Part shown: positions 1-12,675 of the stretch, in pieces
How the letters are laid out: the number at the start of each line of letters is the position of its first letter
Position numbering within the stretch: the stretch's first letter is position 1
Origin: Hemibagrus wyckioides
Lineage: Eukaryota > Chordata > Actinopteri > Siluriformes > Bagridae
Assembly: GCF_019097595.1 (NCBI RefSeq)
Contig: NC_080734.1
Coordinates: 15,006,892 to 15,070,891, forward strand
Direction of reading: 5' to 3'
Length of the DNA stretch: 64,000 bases
Made by a program: the position numbers and the translations under genes
The notes under the pieces: model-generated
Seen by the model: the letters and a program-made list of their open reading frames with translations, nothing else
The model's database searches: none
Told to the model about the DNA's origin: nothing

Positions 1-1524
1 TGCAGAAAATGAAAAAGCATTTCACTAGATGTTGTACTGTGCCTCTACCTAGCAAACAGTATCATACATTAACTAAGGAACATTAGATGATTAGATGAAT
101 ACTTTTGTTTAATAATATTATATAATAAATTGATGATTATTGCTTTATTTTTATTTACTTATTATTTTTAATAAGTGGCCAATATTTTTTTTCTTCTCTT
201 TAATATAACGAGACATTATTAATTCAGAACAGCTCACTGTCATTGGCAACTCTCTTCCAGACCAATCCACGTTTTTATTTTATTTTTCTTTTCATCCTAG
301 GCTAGAGGCACTTTCACACCTATTAGTCTGTTGATCAAGTTCAATTCATAGTGAAATTGCTTTTCAATTTGGCTTGTTTTCCCACAGCAAATTATTCACA
401 AAGCCCCCCCAAAAAATGTTGTTTAAAGGGCATGTAGAGATGAAAATGCACATATAAAACTCCTTTGTTCATTGGTGAGAAACATAGTGATAGAATAAGG
501 TACACACACCTCCACACACAACCAATTGTACATAGAAATCATAAACAAATCACAGAAAACAAAGATAATAAACCTATTTTAGAACATTCCGTGTATCACA
601 TCCAGCATTTTTCCCTCATTTATTCATCTGTCCAAATCTCTAGAACACATCGTATTTCCACAGCATTTCAATTCTGTCCTTTGGCTCAGTTTGTGCCTCA
701 GGGCTCAGTTTAACAGTTCACATCAACAGAAAAAATGTTGTCAGTAACCCAAAACACACAGCGAGTTTGGTTCACTTTGCGCATTTAAATCGAATCAAGA
801 ATGCACTGCAGTCTCACTGCAACTGAACTGCGCTAGAGTTGGTACCCGATGGAGATCACCTCCCCTAAACGCTTCCAAGTGTGACGGCTGACTTCTCACC
901 TGGGCTTGATTCAAATAGGCTTAATGCTGCATATGCAAAAGCCTGGCCATACTAGTGAAAGCTGTACCTTGTAGTAATACTAAACCAAGATGATGCAGAT
1001 TTGTCAGGATAGATCAGTAATGTTCACATTTGTTCAATATATGTGATGAAATGTTTGAAACTGTAATAGACGTTAACTATTCAATTAATTTATAATAGTC
1101 AAAATGTCTTTGGTTAAAGTTAGTCTTTGGGAACTGCAGACTGTGTATGTGATAGGCGTTTGATATAAATGACAGTGCTGGTAAAATTCCACTGTAAAAA
1201 AACCTACTGAAATAATCCTCTTTAAACATTTAAACACTAACAATAATTGTCTTTACTTGTTAATATACTTGTCTACCAGTGTACATGCTAACTTTTAACA
1301 TAGAAAAGCAAGAAAGTTAGTTGATCACAAAAAAGATCCATAACTACCAAAATTATAAGAAACACTGAGCACTTCATAGAAAACTGATCTGATCTGAATG
1401 CTTTCTTAGGTCTTTAATGCATACACTGACATTTGCCTGACAATGGAAATATTTTCCTAAATATTTAAAGGTCAAAGTTCAGAATGGTTTCTACAAAAGA
1501 GTACCACACACCACAACTGGCATA
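1..1524. other. AT-rich intergenic stretch, no gene seen
   Basis: No open frame with family resemblance, no RNA gene and no recognisable mobile element. The short open frames here, such as that at 465-713, have low-complexity, unconserved-looking translations. Confidence 0.6.
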
Positions 1525-4107
1525 TACTATACTATACTACACTATACTATACTATACTATACTATACTATACTATACTATACTATACTATACTATACTAT
1601 ACTATACTGTAGAATACTATACTGTAGAATACTATACTGTAGAATACTATACTATACTATACTATACTATACTATACTATACTGTAGAATACGATATTAT
1701 ACTATACTACACATTAGTATACAATACAACACTATACTATACTATACTATACTATACTATACTATACTATACTATACTATACTACACATTAGTATACAAT
1801 ACAACACTATACTATACTATACTATACTATACTATACTATACTATACTATACTATACTATACTATACTACACTACACTATACAACACAATACAATACTAT
1901 ACTATACTACACTACACTATATTATACTATACATTACTATAGTACACTATACTATACAACACAATACAATACAATACTATACTCTACTGCACAATACTAT
2001 ACAATACAATACTGTACAATACTATACTATACTATACTATACTATACTATACTATACTATACTATACTATACTATACTACACTACACTATACAACACAAT
2101 ACAATACTATACTATACTATACTATACTATACTATACTATACTATACTACACTACACTATACAACACAATACAATACTATACTATACTATACTATACTAT
2201 ACTATACTATACTATACTATACTATACTATACTATACTATACTACAATACACTATACAACACAATACAATACTATACTATACTATACTATACTATACTAT
2301 ACTACACTACACTATACAACACAATACAATACTATACTATACTACACTACACTATATTATACTATACATTACTATAGTACACTATACTATACTATACTAT
2401 ACTATACTATACTATACTATACTATACTATACTGTAGAATACGATATTATACTATACTACACATTAGTATACAATACAACACTATACTATACTATACTAT
2501 ACTATACTATACTATACTATACTATACTATACTATACTATACTACACATTAGTATACAATACAACACTATACTATACTATACTATACTATACTATACTAT
2601 ACTATACTATACTATACTATACTATACTATACTATACTATACTACACTACACTATACAACACAATACAATACTATACTATACTACACTACACTATATTAT
2701 ACTATACATTACTATAGTACACTATACTATACAACACAATACAATACAATACTATACTCTACTGCACAATACTATACAATACAATACTGTACAATACTAT
2801 ACTATACTATACTATACTATACTATACTATACTATACTATACTATACTATACTATACTATACTATACTATACTATACTATACTATACTATACAACACAAT
2901 ACAATACTATACTATACTATACTATACTATACTATACTATACTATACTATACTATACAACACAATACAATACTATACTATACTATACTATACTATACTAC
3001 ACTACACTATACAACACAATACAATACTATACTATACTATACTATACTATACTATACTACAATACACTATACAACACAATACAATACTATACTATACTAT
3101 ACTATACTACACTACACTATACAACACAATACAATACTATACTATACTACACTACACTATATTATACTATACATTACTATAGTACACTATACTATACAAC
3201 ACAATACAATACAATACTATACTCTACTGCACAATACTATACTATACTATACTATACTATACTATACTATACTACACTATACTATACTATACTATACTAT
3301 ACAATAACTATACTATACTACACTATACAACACAATACAATACAATACAATACTATACTATACTATACTATACTATACTATACTATACTATACTATACTA
3401 TACTATACTATACTATACAACACAATACAATACAATACAATACAATACAATACAATACTATACTATACTATACTATACTATACAATAACTATACTATACT
3501 ACACTATACAACACAATACAATACAATACTATACTATACTATACTACACTATACAACACAATACAATACAATACAATACTATACTATACTATACTATACT
3601 ATACTATACTATACTATACTATACTATACTATACTATACTACACTATACAACACAATACAATACAATACAATACAATACTATACTATACTATACTATACT
3701 ATACTATACAACACAATACAATACAATACAATACTATACTATACTATACTATACTATACTATACTATACTATACTATACTATACTACACTATACAACACA
3801 ATACAATACAATACAATACAATACTATACTATACTATACTATACTATACTATACTATACTATACTATACTATACTATACTACACTATACAACACAATACA
3901 ATACAATACAATACTATACTATACTATACTATACTATACTATACTACACTATACAACACAATACAATACAATACAATACAATACTATACTATACTATACT
4001 ATACAACACAATACAATACAATACTATACTATACTATACTATACTATACTATACTATACTATACTATACTATACTATACTATACTATACTATACTATACT
4101 ATATTTG
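1525..4107. repeat. ACTAT pentanucleotide array with higher-order structure, about 2.6 kb
   Basis: Tandem ACTAT units are punctuated by variant blocks such as ACACAATACAAT and TGTAGAAT. The variants are not random. The block beginning ctgtagaatacgatattat occurs at 1682 and again at 2432, exactly 750 bp apart. A second block containing attatactatacattactat occurs at 1921, 2696 and 3161. The array therefore grew by segmental duplication as well as slippage. Confidence 0.95.
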
Positions 4108-4184
4108 ACTACACTATTGTACTTAATCATTCATTCAACTTTAGTAATATCTTTATCCCTATCAGGATCGTGATAAATCTGAAG

Positions 4185-4300
4185 ACTGTACTAGGAGCAT
4201 TGGGGCAAAGACTGAGATATTAGATATTTCTGTAAAGCTGCTTTGCACCAATGTCAACTGTTAAAGGTACTATACAAATAAAATTTAATTGCTTTGAACT
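4185..4300 (+). repeat. Tail of a dispersed teleost repeat
   Basis: Contains ctgtaaagctgctttgcacc and actatacaaataaaattt, the recurrent 3' end of a repeat common in teleost genomes, with an internal AATAAA. A related tail is at 6750-6795. Recognised from memory; the family name is uncertain. Confidence 0.5.
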
Positions 4301-4379
4301 GAATAAATAGTTGTGACACTTGTTTGCACTAGGTTTTTTTTTGGCACATGCGCAAACGGAGAAGACTTAACACACACAC

Positions 4380-4452
4380 AAACACACAGAGAGAGAAAGA
4401 GAGAGAGTCAGAAAGAGAGAGAGAGAGACAGAGAGAGAGACAGACAGAGAGA
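4380..4452 (+). repeat. GA-rich simple repeat
   Basis: Imperfect GAGA/CAGA run just inside the intron that follows the candidate exon at 4459-4860. On the minus strand it is CT-rich. It also produces misleading open frames on both strands. Confidence 0.85.
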
Positions 4453-4458
4453 GACTCA

Positions 4459-4860
4459 CCTGAAACATGAGATGTCCAGTGTTCTGTGTTTCCTCTCCTT
4501 CCCTGTGCATGTGTCACTACACCCAGTGAAGCGGAAGTGGAGAGTGGAGATTTGGCTTGTGGGCCCAGAGCCACCGATGACCTCACAAATCTGTGCCCCG
4601 GAGATCTGCGCTTGAGCGAACTGAGATCGCAGCAACAAGCTATTGGCGGTGCACACGATCTAAACACTATCTGAGCACTGTCTTTTTCTGAAAGAGAGAC
4701 TTTAAGAAATTGCTCTGATTGTGTTTTTCTTTTATGAAACAGGCGCCCTCCTCCATCCCGGCTTGCTGTGATGAGTTGTGATGGAGCGCTGCCCGAGGCT
4801 GTTCCTGCGCGCAGAGGGAACCGAGCAGATCGCATCAGCTATCGCACACACACACACACA
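4459..4860 (-). other. Candidate noncoding or partly coding first exon, leftward gene
   Basis: This block is richer in G+C than its surroundings and ends on the minus strand in CAG|GTGAGT (intron start 4458), a perfect 5' splice site. A minus-strand frame is open from 4835 through the splice site but resembles no family I know, so it may be 5' UTR. A CA/GT repeat lies at its upstream edge. In mammals KCTD1 lies downstream of AQP4 in the same orientation with its 5' end towards AQP4, so a kctd1 first exon would fit here. That is synteny inference; no KCTD1 coding sequence is visible in the window. Confidence 0.3.
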
Positions 4861-4871
4861 CACACACACAC
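4841..4871 (+). repeat. (CA)n microsatellite
   Basis: Perfect CA run of about 15 units at the edge of the GC-richer block. Confidence 0.95.
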
Positions 4872-5399
4872 TCGTCGTATTCTCCTGGTGAGGACCTTCC
4901 ACTGACATAATTATTAGTGCATCAAATTATGCTGAACCTAAATCTAACCACACTCTTAACCTCAGGATTTTTTTTAGCAGTCAAATGTCCCCATAAGGTC
5001 AAATCTATCAGATATTCCTCTTTTTGTGGAGCCAATTGTTTGCCACCATAATAATTTACACCCCCTAACATACACACTCACACTGCAGTCTTGTCATTTT
5101 ATTAGTTTTTACACAAATGACCCAATGATTGGACATGGTGGCACCATTTACTAAATTATAAACATTTTGCAAATATATTAATTTTACTTTTGTCATGACC
5201 TTTCGACCTTAAAATAGACAGAATTTTTTTTTTTCTGAAAATAATCAGTGCATATAAAACTAATAAATGCAAGTTTGGATCCTTTCTCATTCACTAACAC
5301 AGGGACAATCCAAAGAACTCTAAAGTTTGAGACTCAAGCCTTCATTTGTTTCTTAATTTATTTTTGTTGAAACACACTAAAGTACATTCCATTCCACAA

Positions 5400-5835
5400 A
5401 AAAGAAACAGAGACATACAGTTCCTCCAAGAATTCTTAAAGCTATTTTCAAAATTTGCATATTTTCACAGAAAACTACTTGAATTGTTGAAATTTTAAGC
5501 ACGTCTTTTAAACTCCTACCAGTGAGGACACGTCTGTATTAACTTTCCATGATAGCTATACTTTTGCCCAATGTAGGCTATATGGATAGGCTCCAGCAGA
5601 CCCCTGTGACCCTAATTAGGAATAAAGCGGGTATAGACAATGGATGGATAGCTGTACTCATGTTTGACACAAAGAATTCTAAGAGAGCTGAATGTGTTGT
5701 GATGATGTCACACAAAGCATCTTGTCCCACATCTGTGGAAAACCTGTAGTAAGCTCCTCTGGGTATCGTGGAGTTTCTTGATTTTGTGTTAATTTCTGCA
5801 AAATCATAAAATCCTGGAGGAACTGGATACACCTA
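5400..5835. repeat. Dispersed repeat copy A, interrupted by a SINE tail
   Basis: Segments including aaactcctaccagtg, the gtgatgatgtcaca region and a final tcctggagg motif line up in the same order with 20690-20990, with insertions. I read both as diverged copies of one non-coding DNA repeat. In this copy, 5560-5650 is foreign: it is the 3' part of the SINE at 56388. Family unknown to me. Confidence 0.4.
5560..5650 (+). mobile_element. 5'-truncated tRNA-derived SINE, 3' part
   Basis: Contains gataggctccagcag and gtgaccctaattaggaataa, then aagcgggtatagacaatgga. The same order is present at the 3' end of the full SINE at 56388-56748. The tRNA-like head is missing, as is usual for retrotransposed truncated copies. 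Confidence 0.75.
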
Positions 5836-5839
5836 TGAA

Positions 5840-6945
5840 ATAAGTGCACACTGTACAATTACTGCCTGTAGGCCATATTTTGACATGAACTACTTCTGAT
5901 CTTGCAGGCTGTGGGTATTTAGGCTTAGTTCCTCAGCCACTGGGTTAACCTTCCCTTTTCCCCTCAGGTATTTATTAAAATTTCAATCTTAATCACTCCA
6001 TTTAAATTTACTGGACAGAACAAAATGTCAGCAGTTAATCTGCTTGAAATATTAATTCTCACAGGTAATTATTGAGGATGCTCTCTGTATCAGTGCACAG
6101 ATGAGACTGTCTAAACTACTGAAAGTCTGCAGAAGACTCTCAGTGTGTGTGTGTGTGTGTGTGTGTGTGTTTCTATTGCCCATATCACTTCACTTATTAT
6201 TATACACATTTAAATTACAATTCTACAAACACAAAAATCTAAATAGCAAGTGCAGAAAAAAAGAAAGCTTGATGTAAAAGCAGCTGGAGCCAGAGCCTGG
6301 AGCCAAACCTTCATCACAATCAACAATCTCAGGAGATATGAACATTCATGCAATCTCATGCTGTAGTTGTATTTAATACCAAGCAGCCCAATAAATATTC
6401 ATATAGAGTAATCAAAGGGAGGAAACATCAGAGATGGCTGTATCAGTGTGTTCATTCACTATACATTCCTCCAATTAATTTGCAGTTAGTTTTTACAAAT
6501 AATGCTCATTAGTTGTAGACCATCAAGTCCTAATAAAGTCCATAAGAAACAGGATTAGATGAAAGTTAGGCCAATGCCTGAAAACCTTACATTGATCAGA
6601 AATATTTTGTGCAGATTATGTATAAAGAGCTGCTTCACGAGTTTAATCAAACAGCAGTGAATGGATGCTGTAGAAATTATAACGGCATAATAGATGCCCA
6701 GTTGCTTGCATCTATAAGGGTTGAGCAATGAAACTTGTGTCGCTTATTTGACAGTGTCTGATGTCAATTGTTTAAAGCACTATACAAATAAAATTCGCAC
6801 TTTACTGGCCAATCTATACTGATTTCACATTCCATAAGAGCAGATTGTGAAGGTTGAATTAGCAGAGCAATAACACAGCTGAATATAAAATATCACAATC
6901 CATACAACATAATGGAAGAAATGATCAGAGTTCAATAGAGGACAA
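5840..6945. other. Intergenic stretch, little recognised
   Basis: Apart from the GT run and a short repeat tail with caaataaaattcgc at about 6750-6795, I see no gene, RNA or element here. Confidence 0.5.
6145..6172 (+). repeat. (GT)n microsatellite
   Basis: Perfect GT run in otherwise unremarkable DNA. Confidence 0.95.
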
Positions 6946-6949
6946 ATTG

Positions 6950-7515
6950 TTGGTGTGCATCTCACTGGTGCATCTGTGACCAGGACAGCAAGTCTTTGTG
7001 GTGTAACAAGAGCCAGGGTATCAGGGTAATGCCGTCATACCACCATGAAGGACAAACCACACCCAACTTGTCCATGCAAGAGTCTGAACTGTCTGAAAGC
7101 GATGTCTGGTAACCTAATGTACTTCATAACCTCCAGGAAAGTTGCGGTGAGAGTTGTTGTTGTGTGCCCAGAGTGATGGTTTGGGCTACAATATCAATAT
7201 AATAGGCCCACTACCAGTGCTAAATGGGCATGTCAGTGCCAATGTCTACCCAACCATTCAGATGGACCATGTGCACTCAGTGGATCAAACATTGTACCCA
7301 AAATGTGGTGCTGTGGATGAGGATGATAATGCACCAATACACGCAGCAAGAGTGAGTCAGGAAATGTTTTCCTACACCAGCATCACCTAGTGACCTGGCC
7401 AGTGTTCAAGAGGAATGGCTCAAAATCCCTCTGGTCTCCATGCAGGACTTGTATCTGTCCTTCGCAAGATGAATTGATGCTGTTGGCTGTAAAAGGAAGC
7501 CCTAGACCATTACTA
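6950..7515 (+). pseudogene. Degenerate Tc1/mariner transposase relic
   Basis: Pieces of a Tc1-type transposase appear in order across several frames. Near 6968 the translation GASVTRTASLCGVTRARVS resembles the helix-turn-helix DNA-binding domain. At 7154-7387 an open frame ends in DEDDNAPIHAARVSQEMF, which corresponds to the DNAPIH catalytic segment. At about 7400-7500 a further frame reads VQEEWLKIPL...LYLSFARRIDAV, the usual C-terminal block. Stops and frame changes between the pieces show that it is dead. Terminal repeats were not located. Confidence 0.8.
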
Positions 7516-7529
7516 ATAAGTTATTGAGC

Positions 7530-10500
7530 TCTAAATCCAGGTGTTTGTTCAAGTTTCATTGAATGCCTTCACTTCTTGGGACCCAAAACATTTGACATTT
7601 TCACCTCTCAATAATGTATGCCCTAAATATGAGTCAAAATCCCATCGTAAATAATTTAGATGTAAGCTAATGTTGATTTATTTAGGAGGGCGAGAGCCGT
7701 CAGGCAGGCCTCAGGTTCTGAAATGTGTTTTCAAGTAGGACAGAGGCAGTCGACTCCGTAATAACATTTGGATCGTTTTATTATGGCTTACGGCTCAGTT
7801 CATTTCGTCCCCTCACTATCTGCATGAAATTGTTTGATTCTCTGCATGAGAAGATGTCACACACAAACACACACTCTTTGTGTGCCTACACACTCATGCA
7901 AATTAACTCTGCTCTCCTAATGTGCAAAGAATCTTAAGCGACCCAGGCCAAAAGTACATATAAGGTATGCTAAGTCTCTTGTACAAGCACCACTTAATGC
8001 ATCACAACCTGGAACGATGTGGATTGTTTATGAAAATACTTTCAGAATAGTAGAAGGTTGCACTGGAGCGTAGGATAGATAAATAGAATGAGAATTGAAA
8101 AGAAGGAGGAGAAACAGAGTGCAGCAATAATAGAAAGATGTGGCTTGTTTAAGTGACAGTAATATAGGTAATGTCTAGCAAGCGAAAAAAGCGAGAAAGC
8201 GAGCAGTTGTGGACAATTCCATAACAACATTTAGCTTCACGGAGTGTGTTATAACTTATATACAACTTAAACATACTCTACACTCAGTGACCATTTTAAG
8301 ATGTGTCTAACATATACATACAATTACTGGCCTGTTTATGAGGTAGACTTACCATATATGGGGCACTGAAATGGTAAGGGAAACTGAAAATGATTATTTT
8401 CTACAGTATACTGGTATTTAGAAATTTCAGTGTAAGCAAATGATTTATTTTATCACCTCAAGTCTGATATAAAATGAACCAGTACACTGCTGGCTTTCAG
8501 TCTGAGACGTGTTTACCTCTGTTGGGACAAATTTACACAGAATTTCAATGGTTAAATATAACAGCTTCAGATTTTCTACACTTAGGAACTAGCACCTCTG
8601 AGAGAGCATGGATTTGATATCAACATCTACACTGGATATGCTTTTTTTTTTTTTAATTTTTTTTTCTATAAATATATTACCCCTAGTAGGCTAGGTAAAA
8701 ACAGAGATTCTTATGAAGCACTTTATAAGTTCTACTCATAAAGTCCTTATAAATTCTTAAAGTCCTGAGTGTCTACTTTCATATGAGCCATTAACCACCG
8801 CTGTGCAGTGGGACATGACAAAGACATTTTTTGGCCTCTGGTAAAAAGAGTTAAACCGTAGCCTATATAGCTGAGAAAACCTTCCTATACAGCAGGCTTG
8901 TTTACATTTATGTGGGTCATTTCAGTCATTTTATAGACACTCTCCAACATCCCTTCACTCTGGCCCATCTCACTCTCAAATCAGCAAGCTCCCATCACAG
9001 CCAGGTACATCTTCCTAATTGTTCTTTCGTTTTAAACATTAAAAAACGAATATTTTTCATCCTTTTCTTTTTGTTTAATGAGTATTAGATGGAACCTGAT
9101 GAATGTGTAATGATAATGTGTTCTATATTTTTGGTGTATAAAAACAAAAGGCCACTTCACCACCTGGTTTAAGTTTCATGCATAGACTGTAAAGATGGCT
9201 ACCCCTATATGATCTTTAGTAATAAACACAGTTTATTAGGTATTCAGAATAGGGTGATGCTTTAACTGGGTCTGATATGATCTTGTTTTCTAGCCTAGAG
9301 TCAGTAATTGTAGGTGTGAAATAAGAAGTCCATGCTGCTATGCACAAGATGTCAGTCTTCCTTTTACTCCATCAAGCAAAGGTAGGAGACCATGATAGAA
9401 CCATCTCAGATCGGATGTTATTTTGGAAGTAGATTATTTCTATAACATGTCAAGGTCTCTACAGAGATTAGAATGTTCTGCTGTACAAATATTCAGTTTG
9501 TGGTGGTCATATTGTGACCCTTAACCTTGGTGAAGGTTTGTTATAGTGTCGCTTAGTTGCTCAGATGGTCAGAATGCTGGAAGAACAGAAGTGTAAGTGC
9601 ACCTTTCATTCCATTTCCATTTCCACATCCTTTCGGTAATTCCTGACGCAACAATGGCATATATGTTAGTGATGTCTGCCCTCTACTGGAGCGAACTAGT
9701 GCAATCCAGCAGCATATCGTTGTCACCTACTGGCCTACCAACTGGCTGAACTACTATATTACTTATTCATGCCACATTAGTATGGTTTTAGAACTGATTC
9801 AAGAGACAAAGGTTCTTTAGTCAACACATAATTAACCAAGAAATGTATTATTTTGTGAGGTATCAGGTAACGATAATCAACAGCCTATGAAGAGTAAAAA
9901 AATTAAAGAAGACGTAAAAAGTATATTAAAATAAATGAATCTATAAATTCACGCATAATTATTTAATACTATAATTATAATAATAAACAATACATTGGCC
10001 CATTCTTACTTTCGGGAAAAAAAGGAACAAAAAAGAATTGCAATATTAAAAAAAAAAAAATTAAGTAAAAAATGAAGTAATAAAAATAAATATAAAAGAT
10101 TATTTTTAGAAAATAAATTTTTTTTTTAGAAAAATAAAATTGAGTGTGTTCAGTTTCACAGATGTTGCTTTATTTCTATAAGTAAAAAATGTCAGAAGTG
10201 TATGTTAAGAAATGAATAGTTTAGTAGACTTCACAAAAATATATATTTCTTTTTGCTGCAAAATAGAGGTACAATGATTTGTCCACAGTTGTATATACAG
10301 ACTAAGTTGACAGTTCATTGTGAATACAAATTATAGTAACTAATAAATCATAAATCATTCACTGGTCACCACACCAAATGACCATGGTTTATACCTACAG
10401 CTATATGTACTACATGACATACTTAACCCTGAACTCCTACTATGAGGAAGAGTAGAAAAGAGCACGAGAGAAAGTAAGGCATTGGGAGTGTCACTGAGGA

Positions 10501-10615
10501 AGTAAAACTCGGTGCATGTGTGAATTCACTACAGTTACTGGACCACTACAGTTACTGGACTATGAGGTCACTGTAACCAGGACCTCGTAGCCAAAGCACA
10601 CTGAATACATGAATG
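7530..10615. other. Intergenic stretch with AT-rich tracts, no gene seen
   Basis: No conserved coding segment. It contains the dispersed repeat at 8664-8830, a very AT-rich A-tract zone at about 9890-10140, and at about 8278-8310 a short piece (ctcagtgaccattttaag) that may be an end of the element family at 10619. Confidence 0.5.
8664..8830 (+). repeat. Unnamed dispersed repeat, copy A
   Basis: Shares an ordered set of blocks with 45603-45744: ttctataaatatat, cctagtaggctag, taaaaacag, then tgagccattaac and gacatgacaaaga. Same orientation. I do not recognise the family. Confidence 0.65.
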
Positions 10616-10618
10616 GAT

Positions 10619-11025
10619 GGCCACTTTAATAGGAACACATGTACCTCTCTATAAAATTAGGAGTCTATCATGTGTCAGAACACAATGCATAAAATCATGC
10701 ATATACACGTGAAGAGCTTCAGTTAATGTTCACCTCAAAACACCTGACAGCAACTCAGTACTCAGTAGTCACTTTTTTATAAAAGTGGTGCACAGAAAAG
10801 CATCTCAGGACACATTATGCCAAATCTTAAGGCAGATGAGCTACATCATAATGCAGAATACCACATCTGAAGCTACAGTGGGCACCGGTTCACAAAAACT
10901 GATCTGTTTAAAAATTTTTTACAGTCCAGATACAGTATGCCTGTGCCCAATGTAGCCCTAGATTCCTGTTCTTGATTTTATGCATTGTGAGCCTCTGAAT
11001 ATGCAGGTGTTCCTATTAAAGTGGC
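10619..11025. mobile_element. Internally deleted Tc1-like miniature element
   Basis: Inverted ends are ggccactttaataggaacac at 10619 and, on the opposite strand, gccactttaataggaacac ending at 11025. Internal fragments (cataaaatcatgcatataca, gagcttcagttaatgttcac, cagaaaagcatctcag, gctacagtgggcac) are pieces I recall from a full teleost Tc1-like element of about 1.2-1.3 kb, here shrunk to about 407 bp. No intact transposase frame. Confidence 0.8.
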
Positions 11026-11035
11026 ACGTTTGTCT

Positions 11036-11850
11036 ATTTTTATATAATTATCTTGTAAAAGCACTGTACAAGAAGAATATTATTTCAGTGGCTATGCTCT
11101 GAGTTCTGATAAATGCATGTGTGTGCTGTGTGTGTGTGTGTGTGTGTGTAAAATTTGTGATTTTTTTGTTGGACAGTCTGTCCAAACCATTAATTTTTTT
11201 CATTAAATGCTGACTCTGTACCTCAGTGGGAGGACAACAGCAAGACGTTCTAGATATATATAAATCAATAAGTCAGGCATCTGACCTTGGATAGAAGATC
11301 TATAAAGGCAACAAACAGGAAACAGCTCCCTGGTTTCATATCGTAACCTCTGAGATACGAGGCAGGTTACTGACATACTATACACAATTGCCAAATTTTA
11401 CTCAGGTACACACTGTATGAGTTGGCTAAAATGTAGGTGAATACATACAATGAGTCTGAACCAGTATGGCCCAAATATGCAATGTGGTGTTTCAGTTATG
11501 GGCTGTAAAAATGGTTCAGCTGTAAATTTCCATATCATGCCTGAGGCTGAGTTTATACCTATTATTCCACATGGTCAAGTGAAGTGTGGAATGTAGGCCT
11601 GTGCTATGCCACTTCTCATACAATATGTTCTCAGGGTTATTGTTCTGGGCCTCCTTGATCATATATCATCCTTTATACTAGATTGCTTCAGCATTTATCC
11701 TCACACAGTTTGGATTATTCTTTCACTTGTGCACACATATTTGGGCTTTCTAAGCTCTAACTTAGCATAGTATACCAATGCAGGAGAAGAGAAACCAAAG
11801 CAAGCCTGACATATTTAACCTAAATTAAACTTAAAGTCACTAAAGGTAGA
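11036..11850. other. Intergenic stretch, nothing recognised
   Basis: Contains only a GT run at about 11128-11150; no gene or mobile element was recognised. Confidence 0.5.
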
Positions 11851-11852
11851 TA

Positions 11853-12675
11853 CACTATATGGCCAAACGTTTGTAGATAACCTATCACAGAACCATATGT
11901 GGTTCTTCCACACAATTGTATTGGATATCTGTCTACACTGTACATTGTAAAATGTCAATTTCCCTTCACTGAAAGAAAGTGGCCCAAAGCTCTTCCATGA
12001 CATTGCCACAGTGCACAAAGAACACATGGTTCGTCACATAACCACGCTTCAACATCTACTGGGAAGCCTTCTCAGAAGAGTGGAGCTTATATAAGGATAA
12101 AGAAAATTACATCTGAAATGGGATGTTCAAAAAAAATCACATATAGTTGTGTGATGGTCAGGTACCCATACTCCTTTGGCCTTATACAGTACTGTGCAAA
12201 AGTCTTGGGGATGTGCAAAGAAATGCTGTAAGGCAAAAATACCGCCACGAAATGTAGTGTTTCTATATAAAAACCACTTTAAAGAGAAGTAAACAGCAAT
12301 AAATGGAACAAGGTCAACATTTGGTGTGACGACCCTTTGCTTAAAAAACATAGTCTCACAGTTTCTGCTGTTTTATAAGTAAAAATTAGCTGGTAGGTTT
12401 TTCAGGGCATCTTGCAAAACCAAGCACGGTTGATCTGGAGACTTTGACACTGTCACACTTACAGCAAGCATCATTATGGCTAAAAACTGCTTTGTTAGGT
12501 AATGTGCTGCTTTCTTTGCTGACATAAACATATTTTCTGTAGCATTTCATTTTGGCTGGAAATCTAAAATGTTTTTTACTATGAATTATTGACAATGTAG
12601 ACAAAAATCTATGACTTCTTTTACTTTGTAATTTAGTTTGTAGGGTGCATTAGACTTTTTCACAGTACTGTAGTG
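11853..12675 (+). mobile_element. Tc1-derived miniature element with a second element nested inside
   Basis: The left end is TA|CACTATATGGCC at 11851; the right end is tagtg|TA at 12671-12677, once the nested element is discounted. Internal pieces (tttcccttcactg, gacattgccacagtgcacaaag, gggaagccttctcagaagag, gaaatgggatgttcaaaaa, gtgtgatggtcaggt) are fragments of a Tc1-type transposase gene and its 3' end, so this is an internally deleted copy. The host element itself is about 340 bp. Confidence 0.85.
12187..12670. mobile_element. Miniature inverted-repeat element, 484 bp, inserted in the previous one
   Basis: The ends are CAGTACTGTGCAAAAGTCT at 12187 and its imperfect inverse agactttttcacagtactg ending at 12670. 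TA is present on both sides (12185-12186 and 12671-12672), as expected for a Tc1/mariner-class insertion. It sits only a few bases inside the right end of the element at 11853, splitting its ggccatatagtg-like terminus. No coding capacity. Confidence 0.85.
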
